The notes: a model not told the origin generated them from the sequence alone. A DNA stretch of 64,000 nt from Nitratireductor basaltis (GCF_000733725.1 NZ_JMQM01000002.1:653527-717526), one strand, 5' to 3'. Shown: positions 1-9,431, numbered from the stretch's first letter. Numbers and translations are program-made.

Positions 1-1122
1 GTTCTCCCTCAGGAAGGACAATACTTCAGAAGCCGGCACATCGCGTGCGATGAAGGACCGGCCTATGCCATTGGTCAGGATGAAGGTCAGCGCGCCGCGC
101 GAAACCTTCTTGTCCTGTGCAATATAGGAAAGCAGTGTCTCTTCGTCAGGGAGCTCGCCCCTTATGTCGCTCACCCGGGTCGGGAGGCCGACTTCACGAA
201 GATGCGCCTCGACGCGCTGGGCATCGTCCACGCTTGCCAGGTTCATGCGGGCAGAGAAGCGATGCGCCATGACCATGCCGATGGACACGGCTTCCCCATG
301 GACGAGGCGTTTGCTGTCATATCCGGTGGCCGTTTCCAGCGCGTGCCCGAAGGTGTGGCCGAGATTTAGCAATGCGCGCTCACCGGATTCGCGTTCATCG
401 CGTTCCACGATATCCGCTTTGGACTGGCAGGAGCGGGCAATCGCCTCCACACGGGCCGGGCCGCCTGCGAAAATGTCTTCCCAGCTCTTCTCCAGCCATC
501 CGAAGAAATCGGGCTGGTTGATGAGGCCGTATTTTGCCACCTCGGCGTAACCAGCGCGGAATTCCCGCGGGGTCAGCGTGTCGAGGAGAGCGGAGTCGGC
601 GATGACCAGCTTCGGCTGATGAAAGACCCCGATAAGGTTCTTTCCATGGGTGGAGTTGATACCGGTTTTCCCGCCGACGGAGGAATCAACCTGCGCCAAC
701 AGGGATGTCGGGATCTGCACGAAGTTCATGCCACGGCGCACGATGCCCGAGGCAAAGCCGGCGAGATCGCCCACCACGCCACCGCCGAGCGCAATGACCA
801 CATCCGCACGTTCCAGGCGGGCAGCCAGTATCCCGTCAACGACCTCCTGCAGGTGCTCGAAGCTCTTGCTCTTTTCGCCGGGCGGAACAGTGATCACCTC
901 ATGCCCGACGCCAGCGTTATCGAGCGCGGTTTTCAGTGTATCCAGGTGAAAGCCCGCCACGGTCTCATCAGTAACAACGGCTGCGCGTGCACCGGGCAGA
1001 ACGCGTGCAAGCCGGTTGCCTGCGTCCCGCAGGATGCCAGGTCCGATCACGATGTCATAGCTTCGCTCGCCGAGACCAACCTTCACCGTGGTCTGATTTC
1101 CCGCTGCCGCCTGTTCGTTCAT
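1..1122 (-). CDS. aroB: 3-dehydroquinate synthase, 3' end cut by window edge
   Basis: The cytoplasmic enzyme converts DAHP to 3-dehydroquinate, the second step of the shikimate pathway, using NAD and a divalent metal. Reading leftward from the ATG at 1122, the protein begins [20 protein letters not shown]. It carries the family NAD-binding stretch [11 protein letters not shown], then [19 protein letters not shown], and [10 protein letters not shown] with metal-ligand histidines. The 374 codons present match almost the whole family length (about 360-380 residues), so only the last few codons and the stop are missing. It lies 7 bp downstream of aroK on the same strand, the usual aroK-aroB arrangement, so the two are probably co-transcribed and translationally coupled. 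Confidence 0.95.
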   Translation of the reverse strand, partial: MNEQAAAGNQTTVKVGLGERSYDIVIGPGILRDAGNRLARVLPGARAAVVTDETVAGFHLDTLKTALDNAGVGHEVITVPPGEKSKSFEHLQEVVDGILAARLERADVVIALGGGVVGDLAGFASGIVRRGMNFVQIPTSLLAQVDSSVGGKTGINSTHGKNLIGVFHQPKLVIADSALLDTLTPREFRAGYAEVAKYGLINQPDFFGWLEKSWEDIFAGGPARVEAIARSCQSKADIVERDERESGERALLNLGHTFGHALETATGYDSKRLVHGEAVSIGMVMAHRFSARMNLASVDDAQRVEAHLREVGLPTRVSDIRGELPDEETLLSYIAQDKKVSRGALTFILTNGIGRSFIARDVPASEVLSFLREN

Positions 1123-1129
1123 CCTGCCC

Positions 1130-1750
1130 TCAATGATCCGCGATAAGATGGGCCGCGAGACCATCCAGGACTTCCGCGGCGATCACGTCTTTCGATTCTT
1201 CGCGTGTGCGCACGACCACATTGGCTTCGCCATAGAGCGGATAGCGGTCTGCCATCAGCTTTTCCATGACGGCGCGAGGGTCTTGTGTTTGCAGAAGGGG
1301 GCGGTTCTGGCGTTTTGCGACGCGCTGCATGAGCGTGTCCAGATCCGCCTTCAGCCAGACCGAGACCCCGTTTCGTGCAACAGCCTTGCGGGTGCGCTCG
1401 CTCATGAATGCGCCGCCGCCGGTGGAAAGCACCTGCGGGCCTTCCCGAAGCAGCCGGGCGAGCACGCGGCGTTCCAGCGAACGAAATTCCGCCTCGCCGT
1501 AATTGGCAAAAAGGTCCGGGATGCTCATCCGCGACACCGCTTCAATCTCGTGGTCACTGTCGATGAACGGAAGCGAAAGTGCGGATGCCACCTTGCGGCC
1601 AATGACCGTCTTGCCGGCACCCATGAGGCCGACAAAGACAATGCTGCGCCGCCCCAGCCGGTCCAGCAGGGTTTTCGTATCCACGCTGTGCTTGATGGCT
1701 GTCTCTGTCATCCCCGCGCCAGCATTGTTGAACTCACGCCGGTTCGACAT
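1130..1750 (-). CDS. aroK: Shikimate kinase
   Basis: It phosphorylates shikimate at the 3-hydroxyl with ATP, the fifth step of the shikimate pathway. The Walker A loop GLMGAGKT lies near residue 40. The substrate-binding aspartate is in FIDSDHEIE, and STGGGAF and RPLL are the other family motifs. I chose the ATG at 1750 (206 aa, starting MSNRREF). An in-frame TTG at 1774 would add eight residues and a later ATG would remove thirteen, so the start is not certain. The N-terminal extension before the P-loop is slightly longer than in E. coli AroK but common in alphaproteobacteria. The stop is 7 bp before aroB. Confidence 0.95.
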   Translation of the reverse strand: MSNRREFNNAGAGMTETAIKHSVDTKTLLDRLGRRSIVFVGLMGAGKTVIGRKVASALSLPFIDSDHEIEAVSRMSIPDLFANYGEAEFRSLERRVLARLLREGPQVLSTGGGAFMSERTRKAVARNGVSVWLKADLDTLMQRVAKRQNRPLLQTQDPRAVMEKLMADRYPLYGEANVVVRTREESKDVIAAEVLDGLAAHLIADH

Positions 1751-1862
1751 GAAAAGGCCTGTCGCGTCAAGCAATTGTCATGGTCAAACTTGCATTGACC
1801 CAGCCGAGTGCTCATAAGATTGATGTCCATTCCTGTTTACGCATGCTCAGGGCAGATTGCTG

Positions 1863-2012
1863 ATGCCGACCCTATTCCGGCTTATTACCGTCATCGCCGT
1901 TCTGGTGGGTCTCGTCTATGGCGCCATGTTTGCCCTGGCGACATTCGTTGAGCCGAAAAAGGGTGAAATGAAGGTTCGCATACCGGCCGAACGCCTGACA
2001 GACCAGCGCTGA
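1863..2012 (+). CDS. Small single-pass membrane protein (49 aa) upstream of xerD
   Basis: This is a short gene whose ATG at 1863 opens 49 codons. The product begins [20 protein letters not shown] and has one hydrophobic helix (about residues 5-28). A charged tail with [16 protein letters not shown] follows, which probably faces the cytoplasm. The stop at 2012 is one base before the xerD ATG at 2014, which argues for translational coupling and against a chance ORF. I recall similar tiny proteins in this position in Rhizobiales, sometimes mislabelled histidine kinase, but this one has no kinase feature. Function is unknown; a membrane tether or a purely translational role for xerD are both possible. 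Confidence 0.7.
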   Translation: MPTLFRLITVIAVLVGLVYGAMFALATFVEPKKGEMKVRIPAERLTDQR

Positions 2013-2013
2013 G

Positions 2014-2928
2014 ATGAGCGGAGTTCGGGTCGAAAACTTTCTGGAAATGATGGCAGCGGAGCGCGGTGCCAGCGACAACACCCTCGGCGCCTATCGCCGT
2101 GACCTGGAAGATGCCAGCGCATTCATGGACGGGCCGCTGGAAAAAGCCAGTGCCGATGACATTCGTCACTTCCTTTCCGATATGGCATCTCGCGGCTTCA
2201 CGCCGGGCACCCAGGCGCGCAAGCTTTCCGCACTGCGCCAGTTCTTCCGGTTCCTGTATGCCGAAGGTATGCGCTCGGATGATCCGACAGGGGTACTGGA
2301 TAGTCCAAAGAAAGAGCGTGCGCTCCCGAAGGTGCTTGGTGAAGCCGAAGTCGGCACCCTCCTCGAAAGAGCAGCGGTCGAGGTGAGGGAGGCTGTGGCC
2401 GGCAGCGAAGAGCATCTGTTGGCACTGCGCATGCAAGCGCTTCTGGAAGTGCTCTACGCATCCGGATTGCGCGTATCGGAACTCGTCAGCCTGCCGATCA
2501 CCGTGGCGCAACGCGATGAGCGCTTCTTCGTGGTGCGCGGCAAGGGCGGCAAGGAACGCATCGTTCCCCTGTCGCCGCGCGCGCGGCAGGTCATGAAGGA
2601 GTGGTTGGATTATCGCACACTGGTGCCGGCCTTCCAGGAAAGTGCATGGCTGTTCCCCGCCGCATCCCGAACAGGCTATCTTCCGCGGCAGGTCTTTGGT
2701 CGCGAGTTGAAAGCTCTCGGGGCACGGGCGGGAATTCCATCTGCGAAACTCTCACCGCATGTATTGAGACATGCTTTCGCCAGTCACTTGTTGCAAAATG
2801 GCGCTGATCTGCGCGCCGTGCAGCAACTTCTGGGCCATTCAGACATTTCAACCACTCAAATATATACACATGTGTTGGAAAAGCGGCTGGAAGAACTGGT
2901 GCAGAATCACCACCCGCTTGCCGATTAG
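2014..2928 (+). CDS. xerD: Tyrosine recombinase XerD
   Basis: This site-specific recombinase, with XerC, resolves chromosome dimers at dif near FtsK and the terminus. The 304 aa match the family length. The N-terminal SAM-like core-binding domain (about 1-90) includes [14 protein letters not shown]. The catalytic domain holds the first arginine in [12 protein letters not shown], the lysine in [23 protein letters not shown] with the His/Arg pair, LGHSDIS, and the nucleophilic tyrosine in TTQIYTHV. All catalytic residues are present, so it should be active. It sits with aroK-aroB and accA as in other Rhizobiales, not in a mobile-element context, which supports housekeeping XerD over an integrase. 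Confidence 0.95.
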   Translation: MSGVRVENFLEMMAAERGASDNTLGAYRRDLEDASAFMDGPLEKASADDIRHFLSDMASRGFTPGTQARKLSALRQFFRFLYAEGMRSDDPTGVLDSPKKERALPKVLGEAEVGTLLERAAVEVREAVAGSEEHLLALRMQALLEVLYASGLRVSELVSLPITVAQRDERFFVVRGKGGKERIVPLSPRARQVMKEWLDYRTLVPAFQESAWLFPAASRTGYLPRQVFGRELKALGARAGIPSAKLSPHVLRHAFASHLLQNGADLRAVQQLLGHSDISTTQIYTHVLEKRLEELVQNHHPLAD

Positions 2929-3020
2929 GCAGATGACGGTTATGTGAGGCGCACATTCAGCGGTTGTTGCCGCACCGGCAACATGCAGCCGTATCGTAGA
3001 TCCCGTGTCCGCAGGCGCTC

Positions 3021-3971
3021 ATGTATAACTATCTGGATTTCGAAAAGCCCGTCGCAGATCTCGAAGGAAAGATCCTCGAGCTCAAGAAGCTCAACGAAAC
3101 CGGCGAGGCCGTGGATGTGGCCGACGAGATCGCCCGGCTGGAAAAGCGCTCCCGTGATGCGCTGCACGATGTCTATCAGTCGCTGACGCCCTGGCAGAAG
3201 GCTCAGGTGGCCCGGCACGCCGACCGTCCCCACTGCATGGACTATGTGCGACAACTCTTCACCGACTTCACGCCGCTCGCCGGTGATCGCAGCTTTGGCG
3301 ATGATGAGGCCGTCATTGCCGGCTTTGCCCGCTTCAAAGGCCAGTCTGTCGCGATCCTGGGTCAGGAGAAGGGTAGCGACATGCAGAGCCGGCTGAAGCA
3401 CAATTTCGGCATGGCGCGGCCGGAAGGCTATCGCAAGGCGGTGCGCGTGATGGATCTTGCCGAGCGCTTCCAGATCCCGGTGGTCAGCCTGGTGGATACC
3501 GCCGGTGCCTATCCCGGCATCGGTGCGGAGGAACGCGGCCAAGCGGAAGCCATCGCGCGCTCGACGTCCAAATGCCTCGGCCTGACCGTTCCGAACATTT
3601 CCGTCATCATCGGCGAAGGTGGTTCAGGTGGCGCAATCGCCATTGCGACGGCCAATCTTGTCTACATGCTCGAGCACTCGATCTATTCGGTGATCTCGCC
3701 GGAAGGTGCGGCTTCCATCCTCTGGCATGACTCGACGCGCGCCAAGGATGCTGCCACGAACATGAAGATCACCGCCCAGGACCTGCTGGCGCTCAAGGTG
3801 ATCGACGGCATCATCGAAGAGCCGGTTGGCGGTGCGCATCGGGCACGTGAGGCCGTCATCGAAGCCACCGGAGCGACGATCGAGAAGGGCTTCGCCGATC
3901 TACAGGCGGCTGGCACCGACTATCGGGAGCACCGCCGCGACAAGTTCCTGGCCATCGGCCGCACACTCTAG
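3021..3971 (+). CDS. accA: Acetyl-CoA carboxylase carboxyltransferase subunit alpha
   Basis: AccA and AccD form the carboxyltransferase that moves carboxyl from biotin to acetyl-CoA, giving malonyl-CoA for fatty-acid synthesis. The protein is 316 aa, the normal length. It starts MYNYLDFEKPVADLE, and the crotonase-like core contains RPEGYRKAVRVMDLAERF, DTAGAYPGIGAEERGQ and GEGGSGGAIAIA (oxyanion-hole glycines), then SPEGAASILW. It is downstream of xerD after a 92-bp gap, with a modest Shine-Dalgarno-like GCAGGCG before the ATG. No accD is in the window; in alphaproteobacteria it is usually elsewhere. Confidence 0.97.
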   Translation: MYNYLDFEKPVADLEGKILELKKLNETGEAVDVADEIARLEKRSRDALHDVYQSLTPWQKAQVARHADRPHCMDYVRQLFTDFTPLAGDRSFGDDEAVIAGFARFKGQSVAILGQEKGSDMQSRLKHNFGMARPEGYRKAVRVMDLAERFQIPVVSLVDTAGAYPGIGAEERGQAEAIARSTSKCLGLTVPNISVIIGEGGSGGAIAIATANLVYMLEHSIYSVISPEGAASILWHDSTRAKDAATNMKITAQDLLALKVIDGIIEEPVGGAHRAREAVIEATGATIEKGFADLQAAGTDYREHRRDKFLAIGRTL

Positions 3972-4007
3972 GCACTTCTGCTCTCATGGCTTCTTGAAAT
4001 GGAACTG

Positions 4008-4027
4008 CGCGCAAGACAGCTTGCGCG
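4008..4027 (+). terminator. Perfect hairpin after accA, possible weak terminator
   Basis: An 8-bp perfect GC-rich stem with a 4-nt loop (arms CGCGCAAG and CTTGCGCG) lies 37 bp after the accA stop. No clear T-run follows, so it may stabilise the accA mRNA 3' end or need Rho, and the terminator reading is weak. The rest of the gap 3972-4207 holds no gene that I can support. Confidence 0.35.
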
Positions 4028-4207
4028 GGGTTGCGTCAGTTTGTATCAATTTGCCACAAAATCGCCGCTCAAATGCCCAATCTAGCCGGGAGCCAGCCAA
4101 ACGGGGTGATCGGCCGGTAATCATTTCTCAAGCTTAACGGGTGTTTACTGGGCGTTGATGTGGGACCTGCGGATCGTCCGCGTGGGTACGAAGTCTAAGA
4201 GAAGTTC

Positions 4208-5461
4208 ATGATACGTCGCCTTGCCAGTGCAGCTTTGATGGTGTCCGCGCTTGTGATCGCCGGCTGCAGCGGTTCTCTCGAAGATATCGCCCCCAAGGCT
4301 GAGCGTGAGCTTCCGCAGAAGATCCTGACGCAGATGAAGGCCAAGGGCATGCGCAAGGATGCCCCCATCATGATGCGCATCTTCAAGGAAGAAGGTGAGC
4401 TTGAGGTCTGGAAGCAAAAGACCAATGGCCGCTACGACCTGATCGCGAGCTACGACATCTGCAAATGGTCGGGCAAACTCGGTCCCAAATACACCGAGGG
4501 CGACCGCCAGGCCCCCGAAGGGTTCTATACGATCAGCCCGGCCCAGATGAACCCGAAGTCGCAGTATCACCTCGCCTTCAATATCGGCTTTCCGAATGCC
4601 TATGATCGCGCCAATGGCCGATCCGGCACGCATCTCATGGTGCATGGCGCCTGCTCATCGGCTGGCTGCTATTCCATGACCGACGAGCAGGTCGAGGAAA
4701 TCTATGCTTTCGCCCGCGACGCCTTCCGCGGTGGCCAGCAGGCCTTTCAGCTTCAGGCATATCCCTTCCGCATGACTGCAGCCAACATGGCCCGGTACAA
4801 GAATGATCCGAACTACCCGTTCTGGACCATGCTCAAGGAAGGTTATGATTACTTCCATGTGACAAAGCAGCCGCCGAAAGTCGATGTTTGCGAGCGGCGC
4901 TATGTCTTCAACAAGGTCGCAGCCGACGGCGCACGGTTTGACCCGGTAGCAGCCTGTCCGCCGGCCTCTACCCCTCAGCCGCTCCTGACTGCCTATCAAA
5001 GCTACCAGAAGGCCTATCAGCTCGATTTTGCAAAGGCGACGAAGGCCAAGCGCAATCAGGAGACGAAGCCGTCGATCTATGGCGTCCAGGAAGCAGCTTT
5101 GGTGGCGGATTGGAGCCGCAAGCGCGCTCGTGGCGAGCGGGTATCAGCTGAGCCGCCGAGCCTTGCGCCTGCTCCAACAGGCGTTTCGGCTCCGGAAACC
5201 ATGACTGCATATTCCAGTCCCGATACTGCTGCGGCAGATGTGCAGCCGCAATCGACCGGCTCCACCATTCCCGTATCTGCGCAAACCGGTGCAGCTCAGA
5301 ACGAGCCGGCCGAGCCGCAGGCAGCTCAGGCACCCGAACAGCCGGCTGCATTGCCAGCGCCCAATCCGCGCCGCTTCGGTGCGACAGGCAATGACGTCGC
5401 GACGCCATCCGCCGCCCAGCGCGCGCGCGGCGCCATCGGCAATCTATTCGGCAGTCAATGA
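4208..5461 (+). CDS. L,D-transpeptidase family lipoprotein (YafK/YkuD type)
   Basis: This is a predicted periplasmic cysteine L,D-transpeptidase, a class that forms 3-3 peptidoglycan crosslinks or attaches proteins to, or cuts them from, peptidoglycan. The N-terminus MIRRLASAALMVSALVIAGC is a signal peptide with lipobox (VIAGC), so it is probably lipid-anchored. The YkuD-type domain (about residues 40-230) ends in the catalytic signature HLMVHGACSSAGCYSM, with the expected His and nucleophilic Cys. Residues from about 300 onward form a disordered Ala/Pro/Gln-rich tail. Its overall plan resembles YafK (murein L,D-transpeptidase or DpaA-like hydrolase), so transfer or cleavage are both possible. 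Its stop overlaps the tusA-like start by 4 bp. Confidence 0.85.
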   Translation: MIRRLASAALMVSALVIAGCSGSLEDIAPKAERELPQKILTQMKAKGMRKDAPIMMRIFKEEGELEVWKQKTNGRYDLIASYDICKWSGKLGPKYTEGDRQAPEGFYTISPAQMNPKSQYHLAFNIGFPNAYDRANGRSGTHLMVHGACSSAGCYSMTDEQVEEIYAFARDAFRGGQQAFQLQAYPFRMTAANMARYKNDPNYPFWTMLKEGYDYFHVTKQPPKVDVCERRYVFNKVAADGARFDPVAACPPASTPQPLLTAYQSYQKAYQLDFAKATKAKRNQETKPSIYGVQEAALVADWSRKRARGERVSAEPPSLAPAPTGVSAPETMTAYSSPDTAAADVQPQSTGSTIPVSAQTGAAQNEPAEPQAAQAPEQPAALPAPNPRRFGATGNDVATPSAAQRARGAIGNLFGSQ

Positions 5462-5703
5462 CGACTGAAATCGACCTTTACGATCTGCGTGGACTGAATT
5501 GCCCGTTGCCTGTCCTGAAGACGCGAAAGCGCATGGCGGGCATGCGCACAGGTGCGCGGCTTTGGATCGAGACGACAGACCCGCTTGCCGTCATCGATAT
5601 CCCTGCCTTCTGCCAGCAGGAAGGACACAGGCTCATCGAGAGTGCCGCTTTCGACGGCGGCCATCGTTTTCTCCTGGAGCGGGGTGAGCCCGTCAGGGAT
5701 TGA
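5458..5703 (+). CDS. TusA/SirA-family sulfur-carrier-like protein
   Basis: This 81-aa protein has the family fold size and the CPxP motif in DLRGLNCPLPVLKTRKRM. The cysteine (about residue 16) is the persulfide-carrying residue in TusA, which passes sulfur for tRNA 2-thiouridine or other cofactors. The final FDGGHRFLLERG matches the C-terminal strand pattern of the family. The ATG overlaps the stop of the upstream L,D-transpeptidase by four bases, so it is translated from the same mRNA, although no functional link is obvious. No tusBCDE partners are nearby, so the specific pathway is unknown. The 3' end overlaps the convergent cobW-like gene by 11 bp. Confidence 0.85.
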   Translation: MTTEIDLYDLRGLNCPLPVLKTRKRMAGMRTGARLWIETTDPLAVIDIPAFCQQEGHRLIESAAFDGGHRFLLERGEPVRD

Positions 5704-6709
5704 AGCTGAAACCGGCAACAGACAGCGGGTTATCCTGAAGCGCGGTCCGATCGGGCCGATCCAGGACCGGTCGCCCGATGAAGCCGGAAAACGCGTCTTC
5801 GATGGTTGCTGCGTCCAGGCCCTCACCGATGATCACGAGCATGGTCCCGGGTTCTGCTGCATCCTGTCTGATCAGAAGCTGCGGTGTTTCCAATGTACGA
5901 CCCACGGCCTGCAGTAGATAAGCGCCTTGCGGGGTTGCAACCGTTCCCTTCAGACGAAGGAGCCGGAAGTCCGGCCGCGAGATCAGCCAGTCACAGAAGC
6001 CGGTGATGACGGCAAGCTGAACCGGCTGCGGTTCACGCACGATGGTGGAGGTCGCAGTTCCGTGAGCGTGATGATGGGCTGCATCGGTTCGCGGCAGGCC
6101 TACGGTTTTACTGGCCGAACCCGTCAGAAGGCCTGCTAGTTCATTACCTGACGGGTCAGCGATGAGATCGGCTGCCGGGTTGAGTGCAGCAATACGCGCT
6201 GCCGCTCCGTGGCGGACGGTTTCATCCAGACGCTCCGCGCGGGTCAGAATGACGACATCGGCCAGTGCGATCTGTCGCTCTGCCTCCGGATAGTCGGCTA
6301 GTTGGGCTTCCGTCTCCGCCAGGTTCACCACGGTCACGATGCGCGCGGGCGCGAAATGGCGCGAAAGTTCGTCGTCGCGCAGCAGCGCTTCGGCGACCGG
6401 CGCCGGGTCTGCAAGACCGCTGGTCTCAATAATGACCCGGTCCGGCTTTTTATCGCGTGCTGCAAGATCGCGCAGCGCATCGACCATCCTGCCACGCACG
6501 GCGCAACACATGCAGCCGTCGGCGAGCTCCGTCACGTCGTCGGAGACGGCGGCAACGATCAGGTGATCAACCGAGACCTCACCGAACTCGTTTATGAGGA
6601 CAGCGGCGTTCTCAAACTCCGCGTGCGACAGCGCGCGGTTGAGGAGGGTCGTCTTCCCGGCTCCCAGAAAACCGGTGAGGATGGTGACCGGGATCAATGT
6701 GTCAGCCAC
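5693..6709 (-). CDS. CobW/COG0523 family GTP-binding metallochaperone
   Basis: This is a predicted GTPase that delivers metal (zinc or cobalt) to client proteins. GFLGAGKTTLLNR (P-loop, about residues 12-24), NEFGEVSVDH and the metal-binding CMCC in DGCMCCAVRGR are the hallmark G3E/COG0523 motifs. The C-terminal CobW_C domain begins after a His-rich linker (DAAHHHAHG, about residue 200), which may buffer metal. The start overlaps the 3' end of the dacA-type gene, so the two are co-transcribed. There is no cobalamin cluster nearby, so a zinc-allocation role is at least as likely as a B12 role. I saw no Zur box. Confidence 0.88.
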   Translation of the reverse strand: MADTLIPVTILTGFLGAGKTTLLNRALSHAEFENAAVLINEFGEVSVDHLIVAAVSDDVTELADGCMCCAVRGRMVDALRDLAARDKKPDRVIIETSGLADPAPVAEALLRDDELSRHFAPARIVTVVNLAETEAQLADYPEAERQIALADVVILTRAERLDETVRHGAAARIAALNPAADLIADPSGNELAGLLTGSASKTVGLPRTDAAHHHAHGTATSTIVREPQPVQLAVITGFCDWLISRPDFRLLRLKGTVATPQGAYLLQAVGRTLETPQLLIRQDAAEPGTMLVIIGEGLDAATIEDAFSGFIGRPVLDRPDRTALQDNPLSVAGFSFNP

Positions 6710-7823
6710 CCTGAGCGGCCTCGGCGGCTACCGGCTGCGCGGGCGGCGTGTAGTTGGGACGCGGGGTCGGCAGGGGCACATCGGCATATTTCGGTGCAGT
6801 TGAAGCAGGTCCCGAAGCACCGAACCTTACCTCCTGAAACACGGGTTCGCTGGCGCGGGCGCTGACGAATTGCGATGCGTTGATCAGCACGTTCTCGTCA
6901 TCGCCGCGATCGATACGTGTCTTCACCACTTCCGGAGAGCACACGGTCGGGCGCAGATTGGTCGGCTCGGTGTCTTCGGGGCGCTGCGTGTACATGGCCA
7001 CGGGCATGGCGGTCTGCTCGGTTTCGTTCGCAAAGCCCTTTTCCAGAAGTGTGGCGGCAAGAGCCGCGCGCTCCACCTGGCCCGGTGCGCCAAGCACGAC
7101 CGCTGCCAGAGTGCGCTGGTTCCGTGTGGCGGTGGCAATGAGGTTGAAGCCGGATTCACAGACATAGCCGGTCTTCATGCCATCTGCTCCGGGGAAGCGG
7201 CCCAGGAGGTAGTTGTAATTCGGGTAGCGCTTTTCGCCAACGGTCAGGCCATCGATCCGGTAGAGCCAGTCATAGCGGGCAAACTCCGTGCGCAACGCCC
7301 GGGTGAGGATCGCCATGTCGCGGGCGGTGGTGTACTGCCCTGTCGCGAAAAGGCCGTGGGCATTCACGAAATTCGAGCCCGTCATGCCGAGCCGTTTCGC
7401 TTCCTCGTTCATCAAGGCTGCAAAGCCATAGGTCGAGCCGGCAAGGCTTTCGGCAATGGAGGTCGAAATGTCATTGGCGGACTTCACCATGATGATCTTC
7501 AGGGCTTCCTCGAAAGTGAGGACCGTGCCGGCGGGAAATCCGATCTTGCTTGGTGGTTCACGCGTCGCACTCTTAGAGATGACTACCGGTGAATCCATCC
7601 GGATATAGCCTTTTTCCACCGCCCGCAGAACCGTGTAGGCTGTCATCAGCTTGGTGAGCGAAGCCGGATACCAGCGTTTGGTGGCATCCTCTTCGGCAAG
7701 AATCCGACCGCTGGCAATGTCCATGAGAACATAGGGTTCCGCCTTGGCGGCGCCCAATGGGGCCGCTGTAACCAAAAGCAGCGTGGCAGCGATTGCTGCA
7801 AATATGTTTCGACTGAACCGCAT
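6702..7823 (-). CDS. D-alanyl-D-alanine carboxypeptidase (PBP5/6-like)
   Basis: This periplasmic serine D,D-carboxypeptidase trims the terminal D-Ala of peptidoglycan stem peptides, limiting crosslinking. I chose the ATG at 7823 (373 aa), which gives a clean signal peptide ending near APLGAAKA. Upstream in-frame residues look spurious, and GGGGC before this ATG can serve as ribosome-binding site. The catalytic triads are SLTK (Ser55, Lys58), SAN (115-117) and KTG (217-219). The remainder is a C-terminal domain and a Pro-rich tail. Unlike E. coli PBP5 I see no obvious amphipathic anchor at the very end. It diverges from the M20 gene and overlaps cobW downstream. Confidence 0.92.
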   Translation of the reverse strand: MRFSRNIFAAIAATLLLVTAAPLGAAKAEPYVLMDIASGRILAEEDATKRWYPASLTKLMTAYTVLRAVEKGYIRMDSPVVISKSATREPPSKIGFPAGTVLTFEEALKIIMVKSANDISTSIAESLAGSTYGFAALMNEEAKRLGMTGSNFVNAHGLFATGQYTTARDMAILTRALRTEFARYDWLYRIDGLTVGEKRYPNYNYLLGRFPGADGMKTGYVCESGFNLIATATRNQRTLAAVVLGAPGQVERAALAATLLEKGFANETEQTAMPVAMYTQRPEDTEPTNLRPTVCSPEVVKTRIDRGDDENVLINASQFVSARASEPVFQEVRFGASGPASTAPKYADVPLPTPRPNYTPPAQPVAAEAAQGG

Positions 7824-8055
7824 GAAGCGCCCCTGAATCCTAGCGAATAATTTTGCCGCTCTTGCCTGCCCCGACATGTGGCAGATGTTCTGCTGCCAGC
7901 AGCCAGCCCGGCGACCTACTCATCGCCCGCTTGCTGGTCCAGCATATCGGCATTGTATCGCCGTTATCTAGAGCATATGACCTGATGATGGCAAAGCGGT
8001 GCCGCCGCGACGTTTTCGCCAGCCTTAACGCTCTGGCCAGGGATCAGGAACTTTC

Positions 8056-9222
8056 ATGCCCATTCTAAACCGTGCAGCAGAACTTCAAGGCGAGGTTACA
8101 GCGTGGCGCCATCACCTGCATCAAAGGCCCGAAATCCTCTATGAGGTGCACGAGACTGCAGCCTTCGTTGCGGACAAGCTGCGCCAGTTCGGTTGCGACG
8201 AGGTGGTGACAGGTATCGGACGCACCGGCGTGGTCGGCATCATCAACGGTTCGAAGGGGGCAGGTCGCGTCATCGGGCTGAGGGCGGACATGGATGCCCT
8301 GCCTATGCGTGAGGAGAGCGGCAAGCCCTATTCCTCGCTCACCGAAGGGCGGATGCATGCCTGCGGACATGACGGGCACATGTCCATGCTTCTGGGTGCC
8401 GCGAAATATCTGTCGGAGACGCGGAACTTTGCAGGGCGCGTTGCTCTGATCTTCCAGCCGGCCGAAGAGGGTGGCGCTGGTGGTGCCGCAATGGTTCAGG
8501 ACGGGATGATGGAGCGCTTCGGGATCGAGAAGGTCTATGGCATGCACAACCTGCCTGGCCTTCCTGTCGGCCAGTTCGCCATACGTCCCGGACCGATCAT
8601 GGCGGCGACGGCGGAATTCGAGATCGTCGTGCGCGGGCGCGGTGGCCATGCTGCCATGCCCCACAAGAGCATCGATCCAGTCGTTGCCGCCGGCCATCTG
8701 GTCGTGGCGCTGCAAGGCATCGCATCACGCTCAGCCGATCCACTGGAATCGCTGGTGGTGTCAGTGACACAGATCCACGGCGGCGACGCGCACAATATCA
8801 TTCCCGACCAGGTGGTACTCCGCGGTACGGTTCGCACGCTGCGCAAGGAGATGGCAGGACTTGCCGAACAGCGCATGCGCGAAATCTCTGCCGGTATCGC
8901 CGCGGCGCATCGCGCGCAGATCTCGGTCGACTATGACAACAACTACCCCGTTACCTTCAACGTCCCCGATGAAGCCAGGTTCGCGCAGGCGATAGCCGGT
9001 GACATCGCGGGTGCTGAGCGGGTTGACGGCGACGTTGCACCGCTCATGGGAGGAGAAGACTTTTCCTACATGCTCGAAGCCCGCCCCGGCGCCTTCATCT
9101 TCATCGGCAATGGCGACAGCGCCTATCTGCACAATTCACGTTACGACTTCTGCGACGAAGCCATTCCGTTCGGCATCAGCTATTGGGCGCGTCTTGTGGA
9201 GACGGCACTGGCACCCGCCTGA
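8056..9222 (+). CDS. M20 family amidohydrolase (hippurate-hydrolase/N-acyl-amino-acid deacylase type)
   Basis: This is a metal-dependent hydrolase of N-acylated amino acids (388 aa). Metal-site motifs appear in order: RADMDALPM, HACGHDGHMSMLLGAA with the Cys/His ligands, PAEEGGAGGA with the catalytic Glu, YGMHNLPGLPVGQ, and GGEDFSYML near the C-terminus. The dimerisation domain lies at about 190-300 (VVRGRGGHAAMPHKSIDPV). It belongs to the AmhX/HipO group; substrates in this group include hippurate, indole-acetyl amino acids and N-acetyl amino acids, and I cannot choose among them. AGGAA precedes the ATG. It stands alone between the divergent dacA-type gene and tRNA-Arg. Confidence 0.9.
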   Translation: MPILNRAAELQGEVTAWRHHLHQRPEILYEVHETAAFVADKLRQFGCDEVVTGIGRTGVVGIINGSKGAGRVIGLRADMDALPMREESGKPYSSLTEGRMHACGHDGHMSMLLGAAKYLSETRNFAGRVALIFQPAEEGGAGGAAMVQDGMMERFGIEKVYGMHNLPGLPVGQFAIRPGPIMAATAEFEIVVRGRGGHAAMPHKSIDPVVAAGHLVVALQGIASRSADPLESLVVSVTQIHGGDAHNIIPDQVVLRGTVRTLRKEMAGLAEQRMREISAGIAAAHRAQISVDYDNNYPVTFNVPDEARFAQAIAGDIAGAERVDGDVAPLMGGEDFSYMLEARPGAFIFIGNGDSAYLHNSRYDFCDEAIPFGISYWARLVETALAPA

Positions 9223-9230
9223 CGGCAGTC

Positions 9231-9259
9231 TTGGCGAAGCAGGAAAGACGCGTTATGAC
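9231..9259 (+). promoter_or_regulatory. Predicted promoter of tRNA-Arg
   Basis: A -35-like TTGGCG (9231-9236) and a -10-like TATGAC (9254-9259) are separated by 17 bp and lie 12 bp before the tRNA. The fit to the sigma-70 consensus is moderate (4 of 6 in each box). Confidence 0.4.
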
Positions 9260-9270
9260 GTCACCCATGC

Positions 9271-9347
9271 GGTCCCGTAGCTCAGCAGGATAGAGCATCA
9301 GATTCCTAATCTGAGGGTCACAGGTTCGAATCCTGTCGGGATCGCCA
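9271..9347 (+). tRNA. tRNA-Arg (anticodon CCU)
   Basis: This is a 77-nt cloverleaf that I folded by eye. The acceptor arms GGTCCCG and CGGGATC pair with one G-U. The D arm is GCTC/GAGC. The anticodon stem TCAGA/TCTGA encloses the loop TTCCTAA, giving anticodon CCU for AGG codons. The T arm ACAGG/CCTGT has loop TTCGAAT. The discriminator is G and the CCA end is encoded. The gene stands alone, and the DNA to its right is atypical up to the opg operon. A loose AACGTTT...AAACGTT inverted repeat with a T-run follows at about 9349-9385 and may help end transcription. Confidence 0.97.
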
Positions 9348-9431
9348 TAAACGTTTTTTTATTGCAAACGTTCGACACCATTTGCAGTATGGCGAGTAGC
9401 TTCGATAATAGTAGGAAACGAAGCAGTCGCA

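Noticed and set aside
2014..2928. xerD as a phage or transposon integrase
   Set aside because: Length, motif set and neighbours (aroK-aroB, accA) are those of housekeeping XerD, and no element boundaries are present.
4134..4148. TTAA-N7-TTAC before the first L,D-transpeptidase as a CtrA site
   Set aside because: The second half-site lacks the second A, and the sequence is not palindromic. Matches of this quality are expected by chance.
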